From contig DVFP01000007.1 of the NCBI GenBank assembly GCA_018713145.1, positions 1 through 64,000 of the forward strand: a stretch of 64,000 bases of DNA, in the 5' to 3' direction. The notes under the pieces are model-generated. The model made no database searches and was not told where the DNA came from. It worked only from the letters and a program-made list of their open reading frames with translations. Each line of letters begins with the position of its first letter. The first letter of the stretch is position 1. Positions 6,665-14,899 of the stretch are shown here, piece after piece. A program made the translations under genes and the position numbers. This stretch comes from Candidatus Scybalocola faecavium (GTDB taxonomy: Bacteria; Bacillota; Clostridia; Lachnospirales; Lachnospiraceae).

Positions 6665-8251
6665 ATGCTTCAGATTAAAAATTTAACAATAACTCATAAA
6701 AAAGATCTAAAAACACTGATCCGGGATTTTACATGGGCCTTAAATCCGGGAGATAAGGCGGCAGTCATCGGAGAAGAGGGAAACGGCAAGTCTACCTTTT
6801 TAAAGCTGTTGTATGATCCGGAACTTGTAGAGGATTATGTGGAATATTCCGGTGAGATCCTGAAAGGAGGCTTAAAGCTGGGATACCTGCCCCAGGAGCT
6901 GGATGAGCGCTGTAAATCCATGAGTCTTCTAAATTATTTTGAGGAAAGTGCGGTGTTTTATAACCATACTTACAAAGAGCTGGCCCGGATCGGCAAAACA
7001 CTTGATCTTGACCCGGAACTGTTTTATTCGGATCAAAGAATGGGAACTTTATCCGGCGGAGAAAAGGTTAAGGCTGGAATGGCAAGAATCCTTATGGATG
7101 ATCCGGATGTGCTGCTTTTAGATGAGCCATCAAATGACATTGATCTGGAAACATTAACGTGGCTGGAGGATTTTATCAAAAAATGTGAAAAGCCGATCGT
7201 GTATGTGTCCCATGATGAAACACTATTGGAAAACACTGCCAATGTGGTCCTTCATTTTGAACAGCTTCGAAGAAAGACGCTGCCCCGCTATACGGTGGCC
7301 AGAACCGACTATGGAACTTATGTCCGGAAACGTCTTTCAAAAATGGAGCATCAGGCTCAGATGGCCAGGAAAGAAGAGAGTGATTATAAAAAACAGCAGG
7401 AGAGGTATCGTCAGATCATGCAGAAGGTAGAGCATCAGCAGAAAAGTATTTCCCGGCAGGATCCTCACGGAGGGCGTCTCCTGAAAAAGAAAATGCACGC
7501 GGTCAAGTCATTGGGGCGGCGTATGGAGCGGGAGCATGAGGGAATGACTCAACTGCCGGATACAGAGGACGCGATCATGCCCTCCTGGATCGGGGATACA
7601 AGTATTCCTGCGGGAAAGACGGTACTGGATTTTCATCTGGATACCCTTTATGTGTCAAAAAGCGTTCAGACAGATCCCGGGAAAGGGGATGGCGCCGGCC
7701 TTTACGGGGAACCGGGGCGGATCCTTGCTGAAAATATTCATTTAAAAATTACCGGGCCGGAGAAAGTCTGTATTATTGGCCCTAATGGATCGGGAAAAAC
7801 CACCCTGCTGCGGCGGATCGCCCAAGAGCTTTTATCCCGCCGGGATATTCGCTGTGTATACATGCCCCAGAATTATGAGGATCAGATGGATTTTTCCATA
7901 ACGCCGGTGGATTTTCTGGAAAGCACCGGGGAAAAGGAGGCGATCAGCCGGGTGCGGACCTTTTTAGGAACAATGAAATATACGGCAGATGAAATGTTCC
8001 ACCCTATCAGGGATCTGTCGGGAGGTCAGAAAGCAAAACTGTTTTTTGTAAAAATGATCCTGGACGGAGCTAATGTACTGATTTTAGATGAGCCTACCCG
8101 AAACTTTTCCCCATTGTCTAATCCGGTGATCCGCCAGATCCTTCAGGAATTTCAAGGGTGTATTATCAGTATTTCCCATGACCGGAAGTATATTTCCCAG
8201 GTCTGCGATCATATTTACCGTTTTACCCCTGACGGCCTGGAGCTGGTCTGA
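6665..8251 (+). CDS. ABC-F family ATPase (probable ribosome-protection or translation factor)
   Basis: A 528-residue soluble protein with two ATP-binding cassettes and no membrane segments. Domain 1 has Walker A GEEGNGKS (about 36-43), LSGGEKVKAG and LLLDEPSNDID. A charged linker of about residues 225-300 follows. Domain 2 has GPNGSGKTT, LSGGQKAKLFF and LILDEPTRNFSPLSNP, in which the usual NHLD after DEPT is replaced. ABC-F proteins act on the ribosome E site; some confer antibiotic resistance, others assist translation, and which applies here is unknown. The ATG at 6665 follows AAAAGGGGGATG and gives the usual N terminus (MLQIKNLTI). A long leader suggests induction. The 3' end overlaps the convergent gene by 37 bases. 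Confidence 0.85.
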   Translation: MLQIKNLTITHKKDLKTLIRDFTWALNPGDKAAVIGEEGNGKSTFLKLLYDPELVEDYVEYSGEILKGGLKLGYLPQELDERCKSMSLLNYFEESAVFYNHTYKELARIGKTLDLDPELFYSDQRMGTLSGGEKVKAGMARILMDDPDVLLLDEPSNDIDLETLTWLEDFIKKCEKPIVYVSHDETLLENTANVVLHFEQLRRKTLPRYTVARTDYGTYVRKRLSKMEHQAQMARKEESDYKKQQERYRQIMQKVEHQQKSISRQDPHGGRLLKKKMHAVKSLGRRMEREHEGMTQLPDTEDAIMPSWIGDTSIPAGKTVLDFHLDTLYVSKSVQTDPGKGDGAGLYGEPGRILAENIHLKITGPEKVCIIGPNGSGKTTLLRRIAQELLSRRDIRCVYMPQNYEDQMDFSITPVDFLESTGEKEAISRVRTFLGTMKYTADEMFHPIRDLSGGQKAKLFFVKMILDGANVLILDEPTRNFSPLSNPVIRQILQEFQGCIISISHDRKYISQVCDHIYRFTPDGLELV

Positions 8252-9051
8252 CAGGTCAAACTTAATGCCATCATCGCCTGGGCGGGAAGATAAAACATCC
8301 AGACAAAAAAGCCGCATATCCGGCGGCACAAAGAGGCTGCCAGGATGTCCAGGCCGTGAGGTGTGCTGCCGGAGAAAAAAGCCGCAGCGTTGATCAGACC
8401 CACATTTAAGTCACACAGACAGTACAGGATCAGTCCGACAGCAAATAAAACAGATCCGGCTGTTTTCTGCACTGCAGCTATGCGGATTGCAAAAAACACG
8501 TTGACTAAAAGCATGGCCATATAGATGGCGGCCGCTATGGGGAGCAGCCCCCGGAGTCTGAAAAACCCTATTATGACAGCCATAAGGGGAAGTGCCGTGA
8601 CTATAGTAAAAATAAAAAATGCAGGGATTTTTTTGATCCCGCTGTGGTAAATAAAGTACAGCACCTGGATCAGGGCAAAAAGTATGACACCCGCCACAGC
8701 ATGGTGGGTAAACAGGAGAAAGTAATCTGAAAACAGGACAACAAAAAAGCTCAGGAGAAGCACCGGAGAACGGTCTGTATACTTGGCGCCTTGTGGAAGA
8801 GACGGGAGAGTGTCCGGGCCGCGCCCTGAGGACGGGAATTTCTTAATAAAATGGCAAGTTCTCATGACATATAAAAAGCAAAAAAGGATCCCCGCATATT
8901 TTAAAAGGCTGGAAAGCAGCGGGATGCGGGGCCAATAAAGATCCAGAGCCAGATAAGCAGTGTAAATAGTCAGTAAAGTACTGATAAACGGAAGGGAGCT
9001 GACGGAGTTTTTGCGTATGCCTTTACGTATATTACCGGGTTTTAAATCCAT
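8215..9051 (-). CDS. Polytopic membrane protein, possibly YhhN/TMEM86-like
   Basis: A 278-residue protein with about seven or eight hydrophobic segments after a basic N terminus. The segments GLILYCLCDLNVGL and FFVWMFYLPAQAMMALS resemble the YhhN family (bacterial relatives of lysoplasmalogenase TMEM86), which has a G-x-L-x-F-x-x-S-D and a Y-x-x-A-Q-x-x-x-x motif in equivalent places. This is a pattern impression rather than a confirmed match. The ATG is preceded by AGGAGGTTAGAACA. It is a single gene, convergent with and overlapping the ABC-F gene by 37 bases. Confidence 0.55.
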   Translation of the reverse strand: MDLKPGNIRKGIRKNSVSSLPFISTLLTIYTAYLALDLYWPRIPLLSSLLKYAGILFCFLYVMRTCHFIKKFPSSGRGPDTLPSLPQGAKYTDRSPVLLLSFFVVLFSDYFLLFTHHAVAGVILFALIQVLYFIYHSGIKKIPAFFIFTIVTALPLMAVIIGFFRLRGLLPIAAAIYMAMLLVNVFFAIRIAAVQKTAGSVLFAVGLILYCLCDLNVGLINAAAFFSGSTPHGLDILAASLCRRICGFFVWMFYLPAQAMMALSLTCQTSSRPSGVKR

Positions 9052-9170
9052 TGTTCTAACCTCCTGTTACAAGTAATATACGCTGTTTTTGGAAAGGACA
9101 TACATTCTCAGAAGGAATATGGATTTGGAAAGAATATACGTGAAGAAATAAAGTTTAGGGAGATGGTTTT

Positions 9171-10022
9171 ATGTTAAAAGCCACAGCATTGGTGGAAAAC
9201 AAAGACGGACATGGCATGACCGGAGAACACGGCCTGTCAGTGTATATTGAATATGGAGATGTGAAGCTGCTTTTAGATGCGGGAACCACGGATCTTTTTG
9301 CGGAAAATGCAAAAGCTTTGGGGGTCGATCTGGAAAATGTTGATATTGCTGTGCTGTCTCATGCCCACTATGATCACAGCGGAGGTTTTGCCTGTTTTTT
9401 AAAGAAAAATCAAAAGGCGGATCTTTGGCTGCAAAGAAGCTGTAAGGAAAATTGCTACCGACAGTCTTTTAACGGGAAAAAGTACATTGGTATCCCTAAA
9501 GGCTTTTTAAAGGATCAGCAAAAAAGGCTGCGCTTTGTTTCCGGAGACAGGATGATTGGTCCCGGGATATGGCTGATTTCCCACCATATGGATGATCTGG
9601 CCCAAAAGGGCGAGATGGCGAAAATGTACCGCCAGGAAGATAATATGTGGGTTTTTGATGATTTTTCTCATGAGCAGAGCCTTGTGTTTGAAACACCAAA
9701 GGGGCTGGTGATTTTTAACAGCTGCTGTCATGGAGGCCCTGCGGACATTATTCGGGAGATAGTGACCCGTCCCTGTTTTGAGAATATGGGAGTATATGCT
9801 TTGGTGGGCGGCTTTCATTTAAAGGATATTATGAAGGACACCAAGATCAGTGATGAGGAAAAGCGCCGCAGGATCTATAGTCTGGGCCAGGAGCTTTTAA
9901 GCACCGGCTGCAGCTGCTTTTATACCGGGCATTGTACGGGAGATGAGGCATTTAAGCTATTAAAAGATGTTTTGGGAGATCGGCTGAGGTACTTTGGGAC
10001 CGGAGACTTTTTAGAGATATAA
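9171..10022 (+). CDS. Metallo-beta-lactamase-fold hydrolase (COG1237-like)
   Basis: A 283-residue protein with the MBL metal motif SHAHYDHSGG near residue 63, an upstream LLLDAGTTD and a later FNSCCHGG and YTGHCTGDEAF. This pattern is that of the COG1237 group, annotated as dihydropterin-(ribofuranosyl)aminobenzene-phosphate synthase-like in archaea; the bacterial members have no settled function. It is cytosolic, with no signal peptide. The start follows TTAGGGAGATGG. It is monocistronic, ending at a bidirectional terminator shared with the convergent BceB-like gene. Confidence 0.8.
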   Translation: MLKATALVENKDGHGMTGEHGLSVYIEYGDVKLLLDAGTTDLFAENAKALGVDLENVDIAVLSHAHYDHSGGFACFLKKNQKADLWLQRSCKENCYRQSFNGKKYIGIPKGFLKDQQKRLRFVSGDRMIGPGIWLISHHMDDLAQKGEMAKMYRQEDNMWVFDDFSHEQSLVFETPKGLVIFNSCCHGGPADIIREIVTRPCFENMGVYALVGGFHLKDIMKDTKISDEEKRRRIYSLGQELLSTGCSCFYTGHCTGDEAFKLLKDVLGDRLRYFGTGDFLEI

Positions 10023-10050
10023 AGTTTTGTCACATGATGGATAATGTATG

Positions 10051-10103
10051 AAAAAAGACAATCCGCTATAGGCTTAAGTGTCCTATACCGTATTGTCTTT
10101 TTT
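10051..10103. terminator. Bidirectional terminator between convergent genes
   Basis: The arms AAAAAAGACAATCCGCTATAGG and their near-complement at 10082-10103 form a long stem with A-run and T-run on opposite sides, serving both the MBL gene (+) and the BceB-like gene (-). Confidence 0.85.
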
Positions 10104-10120
10104 AAATATGCCATGGCGAC

Positions 10121-12115
10121 CTACAGATCCCCCACCTGATACCGCGGCTCCCGCAAAACATACGTCTGGTATTGGGTTACAGCGATAACATAATAGATCC
10201 CGTAAACCAGGGCAGTGGCCAGAAGGGCGATGATGACCCCAAACCATACATCCTTTGGAGCAAAAAGCTTTGTGTTAAACACCACCCAAAGATAAATTCC
10301 GCTGTAGATCAGAGGAATCACTGTTGGCAGAAGAAAGTACAGGGCCAGTTCCTTTCGTATGCCCTTTTTCAGGTCGCTTCGGTCAGCTCCCATATGCAAA
10401 AGCAGTTCATATTGATGGCGGCATTTCCTGCTTTCAAAAAGCTGCTGGACACACAGCACTGTGCCAATGATAAACAGGCAGATCAGGGAAGTGTAGGCCG
10501 CTAAAAGCACAAGAAACATATTGGATGTACGGGTGCCCATAATGGTAGATTCCCTCTCGGAAAAACGCAGATATGGAAGATCGGGATCCTGCGCTTCCAG
10601 GGCTTCTATGTGGGCGCTGACGGCATCGGCACATTCCTGGGGCAGAGGATCTTTTGTCATGTAGGCGGCACAGTAAAAGTAGGGGACCATACCCTCCAGA
10701 ACGTGATCCTCCAAAACAATGAGACCGCCATAGCCGGTCAGGTCCGACACAGAAAAATATTCATCATAAGCGGCCGCAAAGGCGTAGGTCTGTCCGTTCA
10801 GGGAAAGCGTGGGGCGGACATGTAAAGCGGTGTTTCGCATTTCGTCATTCAGGCAGTGGGCAATATATGTGCCGGGGGCCAGAGATACAGGTTCATATCC
10901 AAGCATTGTCCTAAGCGCGTTATAGTCGGACAGCTTCATGGCAATGTCCTCTGCTTTTACGGCAGCCCCGTCATACAGGCCCATTTCCTCTAAAATAAAG
11001 CTTTCGGGAAATTGATAGAGGGTATAAAGACGGCTGCCGGTAATGGGACTGTACCGGGTAATAATGTCTTCAAATCCCCGGGTCTCCAGGGTGTATTCCG
11101 GATGGTCGTCATTATAAAGCTGCTGGAAGCCAATGGAAAAGGGGGTGGATTCTTTCAGGCTGGTTTCCATGGCGCTGGTGGAGATAAACGCCCCGCAAAA
11201 GCCCAGAATAGCGATAAATGCCAAAAGGGCCAGGATGCCCAGACGACGGCCGTTATGGGAGAGCTGACTGGTAAGCTGCCGGTAAAAATAAAGCCGCTCT
11301 CCGCGGTAATTTTTTTGCGGATTTTTCTCGTAATAGCTATAGATCAGCGTGCTCACTTCCCGGTAAAAGAGCAGGATGGAAGCAATCTGGAGGACCATGC
11401 CGGTAAACATGGCCACAGAGGCAAAGCTCATATCAATGATCCCGTACATGGAAAGAAGCAGCAGGGCAAAGCCGGCAGGAGCGCACAGGATAAAAGCAAT
11501 GATCCGCTGAAGATGTCGGCTCTTTTTCTGAGGCGGGATAGTTTCATGCTGGCGGTTAAAGTCCAAAAGCTCAGTGACGCTGACTTTCTTTAAGTTCCGG
11601 TTTTGAAAAAACAGCACAGCGGCAAACATAACAAGAAAGCATCCCAGGGTAAGGAAAAAAGCCGGAAGCAGATAGGATAGATCTATGGGCAGGGAAGTTT
11701 CAAAGGTATGGAAAATGATCTGGCACAGGCCGTAATAGATCACATTTCCCAGCAGGATGCCAATTAAAAAGGTGATCAGGCCGATAAAAAGCTGTTCCAT
11801 GGAGAACATGCGGGAAATGTTTTTTGTTTCCATACCCAGAGTCATATAGCAGGCAAATTCCCGGCTGCGCTGATTAAAAATAAAGCCTACAATATAAGCG
11901 ATGAGCCACCCCAGGATCAGGATAATGACCAAAGTGACCATAAGGATCATGGTAAAGATGGTATTCAGGTTTTGAGCCAGAAGCCGCACCGGATCTGAAA
12001 AAATCAGGGCATTGTAGGCAAAGATCATGGAAAAGCACAGGATCAGGGTGACTACATAAATAAAATAATCGGAAATACTGCGGCGCAGATTGCGCAAAGA
12101 CAGTTTAACGTACAT
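10121..12115 (-). CDS. BceB-like FtsX-type permease of a peptide-antibiotic ABC transporter
   Basis: A 664-residue permease. The layout is that of BceB: N-terminal helix, a group of helices to about residue 300, a large extracytoplasmic domain (about 310-540) and three C-terminal helices. FtsX-type motifs such as FNQRSREFACYMTLGM are visible near residue 95. In Bce systems this permease both removes cell-wall-active peptides from their lipid targets and signals to the BceS-type kinase. The ATG at 12115 is chosen (protein starts MYVKLSLRNLRRS) because the GGGAGGTGATG site is too close to the earlier ATG. It overlaps the ATPase gene by 11 bases, so translation is coupled. Confidence 0.85.
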   Translation of the reverse strand: MYVKLSLRNLRRSISDYFIYVVTLILCFSMIFAYNALIFSDPVRLLAQNLNTIFTMILMVTLVIILILGWLIAYIVGFIFNQRSREFACYMTLGMETKNISRMFSMEQLFIGLITFLIGILLGNVIYYGLCQIIFHTFETSLPIDLSYLLPAFFLTLGCFLVMFAAVLFFQNRNLKKVSVTELLDFNRQHETIPPQKKSRHLQRIIAFILCAPAGFALLLLSMYGIIDMSFASVAMFTGMVLQIASILLFYREVSTLIYSYYEKNPQKNYRGERLYFYRQLTSQLSHNGRRLGILALLAFIAILGFCGAFISTSAMETSLKESTPFSIGFQQLYNDDHPEYTLETRGFEDIITRYSPITGSRLYTLYQFPESFILEEMGLYDGAAVKAEDIAMKLSDYNALRTMLGYEPVSLAPGTYIAHCLNDEMRNTALHVRPTLSLNGQTYAFAAAYDEYFSVSDLTGYGGLIVLEDHVLEGMVPYFYCAAYMTKDPLPQECADAVSAHIEALEAQDPDLPYLRFSERESTIMGTRTSNMFLVLLAAYTSLICLFIIGTVLCVQQLFESRKCRHQYELLLHMGADRSDLKKGIRKELALYFLLPTVIPLIYSGIYLWVVFNTKLFAPKDVWFGVIIALLATALVYGIYYVIAVTQYQTYVLREPRYQVGDL

Positions 12116-12872
12116 AGGCCACATCACCTCCCAGACCGGACATAACATCTAAAATATCCTGGAAAAAATCTCTGCGGCTGCGCCCGCCCCGGATCAGTTC
12201 GTGGAAGATCTGACCATCCTTTAAAAACAGGATGCGGTGGCAGTGGCTTGCGGCAAAGGCGTCATGGCTTACCATGAAAATGGTGATATGATACAGTTCG
12301 TTAAGTTCATTAAAGGCAGCCATAAGCTCTGCCCCTGACCGGGAATCCAGGGCCCCTGTAGGCTCATCTGCTAAAAGCAGCTTGGGTTTATTGACCATGG
12401 CCCGGGCGCAGGCGCACCGCTGCATCTGACCGCCGGAAACCTGGGGCGGAAATTTATCCAGGATCTGGTGGATGTTTAAGCGGCGGGCCATTTCTTTGGT
12501 CTTTTCATCAATCTTTTTCTCATCCTCTCCCTGGATGGTAAGGGCAAGCCGTATATTTTCCCCAAGCGTCAGGGTATCTAAAAGATTATAATCCTGAAAA
12601 ATGAATCCCAGATTTTCTCTGCGGAATCTGGCCACATCCTTTTGGGACAGACGGGTAATATCTTGGCCGTCTAAAAATATATGGCCGCTTGTAATGTGAT
12701 CCAGGGTGGAAATGCACCGCAAAAGGGTGGTCTTTCCGCTGCCGGAGGCCCCCATAACGCCGATAAACTCTCCGGTTTGGGCCTGAAAGCTGACTTTATC
12801 CAAAGCCTTGGTCAGATTGGAAGGCGTTCCGTAATATTTGCTCAGATCCTGGATTCTCAGTAAAGGTTCCAT
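12105..12872 (-). CDS. BceA-like ABC transporter ATPase
   Basis: A 255-residue ATPase of the MacB/BceA type: Walker A GASGSGKTT, Q-loop FIFQDYNLLDTLT, signature VSGGQMQRCACARA and Walker B LLLADEPTGALD. It energises the permease encoded just downstream. The start is preceded by AAAGGAGGTATGCTTT. The gene lies downstream of the BceRS-like two-component genes on the same strand, with a 187-base gap that holds a long inverted repeat and a direct repeat, probably the response-regulator target. Confidence 0.9.
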   Translation of the reverse strand: MEPLLRIQDLSKYYGTPSNLTKALDKVSFQAQTGEFIGVMGASGSGKTTLLRCISTLDHITSGHIFLDGQDITRLSQKDVARFRRENLGFIFQDYNLLDTLTLGENIRLALTIQGEDEKKIDEKTKEMARRLNIHQILDKFPPQVSGGQMQRCACARAMVNKPKLLLADEPTGALDSRSGAELMAAFNELNELYHITIFMVSHDAFAASHCHRILFLKDGQIFHELIRGGRSRRDFFQDILDVMSGLGGDVAYVR

Positions 12873-12898
12873 AAAGCATACCTCCTTTAGTCAATGGT

Positions 12899-12968
12899 CC
12901 GGCGTCATAATGCCGTGCATTGACACTATAATGCTGTGCCTTGGCAGCACATAGTCTTATGACGCCGG
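12899..12968 (-). promoter_or_regulatory. Inverted and direct repeats upstream of bceAB-like genes
   Basis: CCGGCGTCATAA (12899-12910) and TTATGACGCCGG (12957-12968) are perfect 12-bp inverted repeats 46 bases apart. Between and across them ATAATGC[C/T]GTGC occurs twice, at 12907 and 12928, 21 bases apart (two helical turns), as expected for an OmpR-class regulator dimer. This is the likely target of the BceR-like regulator encoded at 14067-14735. Confidence 0.5.
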
Positions 12969-13027
12969 TGTGTTTATAAGGCTATTGTAGTCTGAGAGAA
13001 GCTTCCAATCTATAGCGGAACCTTTCA

Positions 13028-13053
13028 GAAATCTTACCAGAGGGTAAGATTTC
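13028..13053 (-). terminator. Hairpin after the BceS-like gene
   Basis: GAAATCTTACC and GGTAAGATTTC form an 11-bp stem with a 4-base loop seven bases beyond the kinase stop codon. The T-run is poor, so termination may be partial and allow read-through into the transporter genes. Confidence 0.45.
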
Positions 13054-13059
13054 CGGCGG

Positions 13060-14070
13060 TCACCTGACATCCGGCCGGACTAAGGGCAGGGTAAGTTCAA
13101 CGAAAGTCCCCCGGTCAACCTTTGAGGTAATGGCAATGTCCGCGTTAATGGCGCCGCAAAGCTGTCGGCAAAGATACAGGCCGATGCCGGTGGAGGCTTT
13201 GTTTTTACGTCCGTTATGGCCGGTAAAGCCTTTATCAAAAACCCGGGGAAGATCCTGAGGAAGGATTCCCGCGCCATTATCCATGACTGTGACCCTGGCG
13301 GAAGGCCCCTGGCAGGTACAGGAAATCGTAAGGCAGGGCCTGGAAGGATTTCTGTAAGCTACGGCATTGGTAATAAGCTGGTTAAATATAAACAGGAGAG
13401 CCTTTTCATCGGTATAGATCTGAGGCAGGCTATCCGGAAGGCTGATGGTAAAATGACACAGGCGTAAAACCTGGCCTTGATCCTGGATACTGGACAGAAG
13501 AACCTTTCTAAGATCCACGGCAGTGATCATCATGTCTCTGGACAGATCCCGGCTTTTGGCGTAGTAAAGAACTTTTTGAAGAAGCTGGTTGATCTCCTGA
13601 GCCCGGGCCCGTATCCGGTCAGTTTCATCCCCCGGGCTTCGGCTGCAGATCAGATGTATGGAGGCCACAGGCTGTTTGATCTCATGGACCCAGCTTTCGA
13701 TAAAATCCTGATAATCCTTGCTTTGATTTTGGGCCTTTTCTACAGAAGTTGTCATGGAACGGCTCATTTCCTCCATAATCGCCAGCCAGGCACAGTCTTC
13801 ATAGCTTTTTTGGCTGGGCATGACCTGGGGAAAGAGATACTTTTCCTCCATTTGCTCAAGGGTCTGCGCCATGGCCCGGAATTTTTTCCGCAAACGGAAA
13901 AAAGAGAAGGTGTAGTAAATGATCATTCCCGCGCCATAGATAAGAGGGATCAGGCCGTATTGCTGAAAGCCCAGACCAAGGCCGGCAAGATAAAGGCAGG
14001 AGAGGAACAGAAAAATAATCTGGAGGATCATGGCAGGCGCTTTGTCCTTAAAATAATGGGAAAGATTCAT
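13060..14070 (-). CDS. BceS-like intramembrane-sensing histidine kinase
   Basis: A 336-residue kinase with two closely spaced membrane helices (about residues 14-32 and 38-57) and almost no extracytoplasmic loop, the hallmark of BceS-type kinases that read the flux of their ABC transporter. The phosphoacceptor is H129 in ESWVHEIKQP; the ATPase domain has N, G1 (VMDNGAGI) and G2 (GIGLYLC) boxes. Its start overlaps the regulator stop by four bases. It most likely phosphorylates the regulator encoded at 14067-14735 in response to a cell-envelope antibiotic handled by the BceAB-like transporter next door. Confidence 0.9.
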   Translation of the reverse strand: MNLSHYFKDKAPAMILQIIFLFLSCLYLAGLGLGFQQYGLIPLIYGAGMIIYYTFSFFRLRKKFRAMAQTLEQMEEKYLFPQVMPSQKSYEDCAWLAIMEEMSRSMTTSVEKAQNQSKDYQDFIESWVHEIKQPVASIHLICSRSPGDETDRIRARAQEINQLLQKVLYYAKSRDLSRDMMITAVDLRKVLLSSIQDQGQVLRLCHFTISLPDSLPQIYTDEKALLFIFNQLITNAVAYRNPSRPCLTISCTCQGPSARVTVMDNGAGILPQDLPRVFDKGFTGHNGRKNKASTGIGLYLCRQLCGAINADIAITSKVDRGTFVELTLPLVRPDVR

Positions 14071-14735
14071 AAGTAATACCCCTGTCCGTATTTTGTTTTG
14101 ATCAGATCCTGGGCATTCAGGTCCTTAAGCTTTCCTCTCAGCCGGGTCATGTTGACGCTTAAGGTATTGTCATCAATAAAAACCTGATTATCCCATAAAT
14201 ATTCAATTAGATCCGCCCTGCGGTACACAGTGCCCGGATGGGCAAAAAGCTTTGCGAGAATATGCAGCTCATTGCGGCTGAGTTCAATAAAGCTGCTGCC
14301 CCGGTACAGACGCATTTCTCCAGGGACAAGGCGCAGATCTTTATAGGAAATGCCGGTGTCCGCGGCCGGTGTTTGAGCGCTGCGCTTTAGGACCATGGAG
14401 ATCCTCGCCAGGAGCACCGGAAGGCTGTAAGGCTTTCGGATAAAATCATCCCCTCCGATGGACAGGGCGTAAACTTCATCCATTTCCGATTCCCGGCTTG
14501 TGAGAAAAATCACCGGGATGGATGTCTGGCGGCGGATTTGTTTGCACAGGGTATAGCCATCACTTTGAGGCAGGGTCACATCCATCAGGATCAGATCCGG
14601 CCTTTCCTTTTTAAGCTGTTCTTCCCACATTGAAATTTCTTCACAGATCAGCGGCATATAGCCGGACATGGCCAGACTGGCCGCCAGATCTTCCCGAAGT
14701 AAAATATCATCCTCAATAATCAAAATCTTGTACAT
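14067..14735 (-). CDS. BceR-like OmpR-family response regulator
   Basis: A 222-residue regulator: receiver domain (acid pair D9/D10, phosphoacceptor D51, conserved T and K further on) and a C-terminal winged helix ending TKYGQGYYL. It is the first gene of the four-gene module and overlaps the kinase gene by four bases. Its start codon directly follows a GAGGAAAT ribosome site that forms the end of the 52-bp hairpin module at 14736-14820, also seen before lepA and yqeG. Confidence 0.9.
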   Translation of the reverse strand: MYKILIIEDDILLREDLAASLAMSGYMPLICEEISMWEEQLKKERPDLILMDVTLPQSDGYTLCKQIRRQTSIPVIFLTSRESEMDEVYALSIGGDDFIRKPYSLPVLLARISMVLKRSAQTPAADTGISYKDLRLVPGEMRLYRGSSFIELSRNELHILAKLFAHPGTVYRRADLIEYLWDNQVFIDDNTLSVNMTRLRGKLKDLNAQDLIKTKYGQGYYL

Positions 14736-14820
14736 ATTTCCTCTTTCTTGGCCTGACTTTCAGGCCATAAGGGTATCCTCTGGCAGGATTTCCTCTTTCC
14801 TGGCCTGACTTTCAGGCCAT
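14736..14820 (-). repeat. 52-bp SD-hairpin module before the BceR-like gene
   Basis: On the minus strand the 32-bp segment ending GAGGAAAT occurs twice (14789-14820 and 14737-14768), exactly 52 bases apart. Between them lie the small hairpin ATCCT-N5-AGGAT and the spacer ATACCCTTATGG; each 32-bp segment contains GGCCTGA-AAG-TCAGGCC. The last GAGGAAAT touches the ATG. Layout and period match the modules before lepA and yqeG. Confidence 0.8.
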
Positions 14821-14834
14821 CAGGCTATGCCAGG

Positions 14835-14877
14835 AAGGCCCGCCGAAAAAGCGTTGTATACTTTTTCGGCGGGCCTT
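14835..14877 (-). terminator. Strong hairpin downstream of argG
   Basis: Perfect 17-base arms AAGGCCCGCCGAAAAAG and CTTTTTCGGCGGGCCTT with a 9-base loop, 23 bases beyond the argG stop. The U-tract after the stem is short. Confidence 0.7.
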
Positions 14878-14899
14878 ATGCAGGGTAAGCTTTACAGGA

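Noticed and set aside
11012-11593. 193-codon plus-strand frame opposite the BceB-like gene
   Set aside because: Antisense shadow of a conserved membrane protein; composition is that of reversed hydrophobic codons.
13477-14076. 199-codon plus-strand frame opposite the BceS-like kinase
   Set aside because: Antisense to a kinase with all motifs; no independent support.
14736-14820. Repeats before the BceR-like gene considered as a CRISPR array
   Set aside because: Only two units, 'spacer' conserved at other loci and no cas genes; better described as a 52-bp module.
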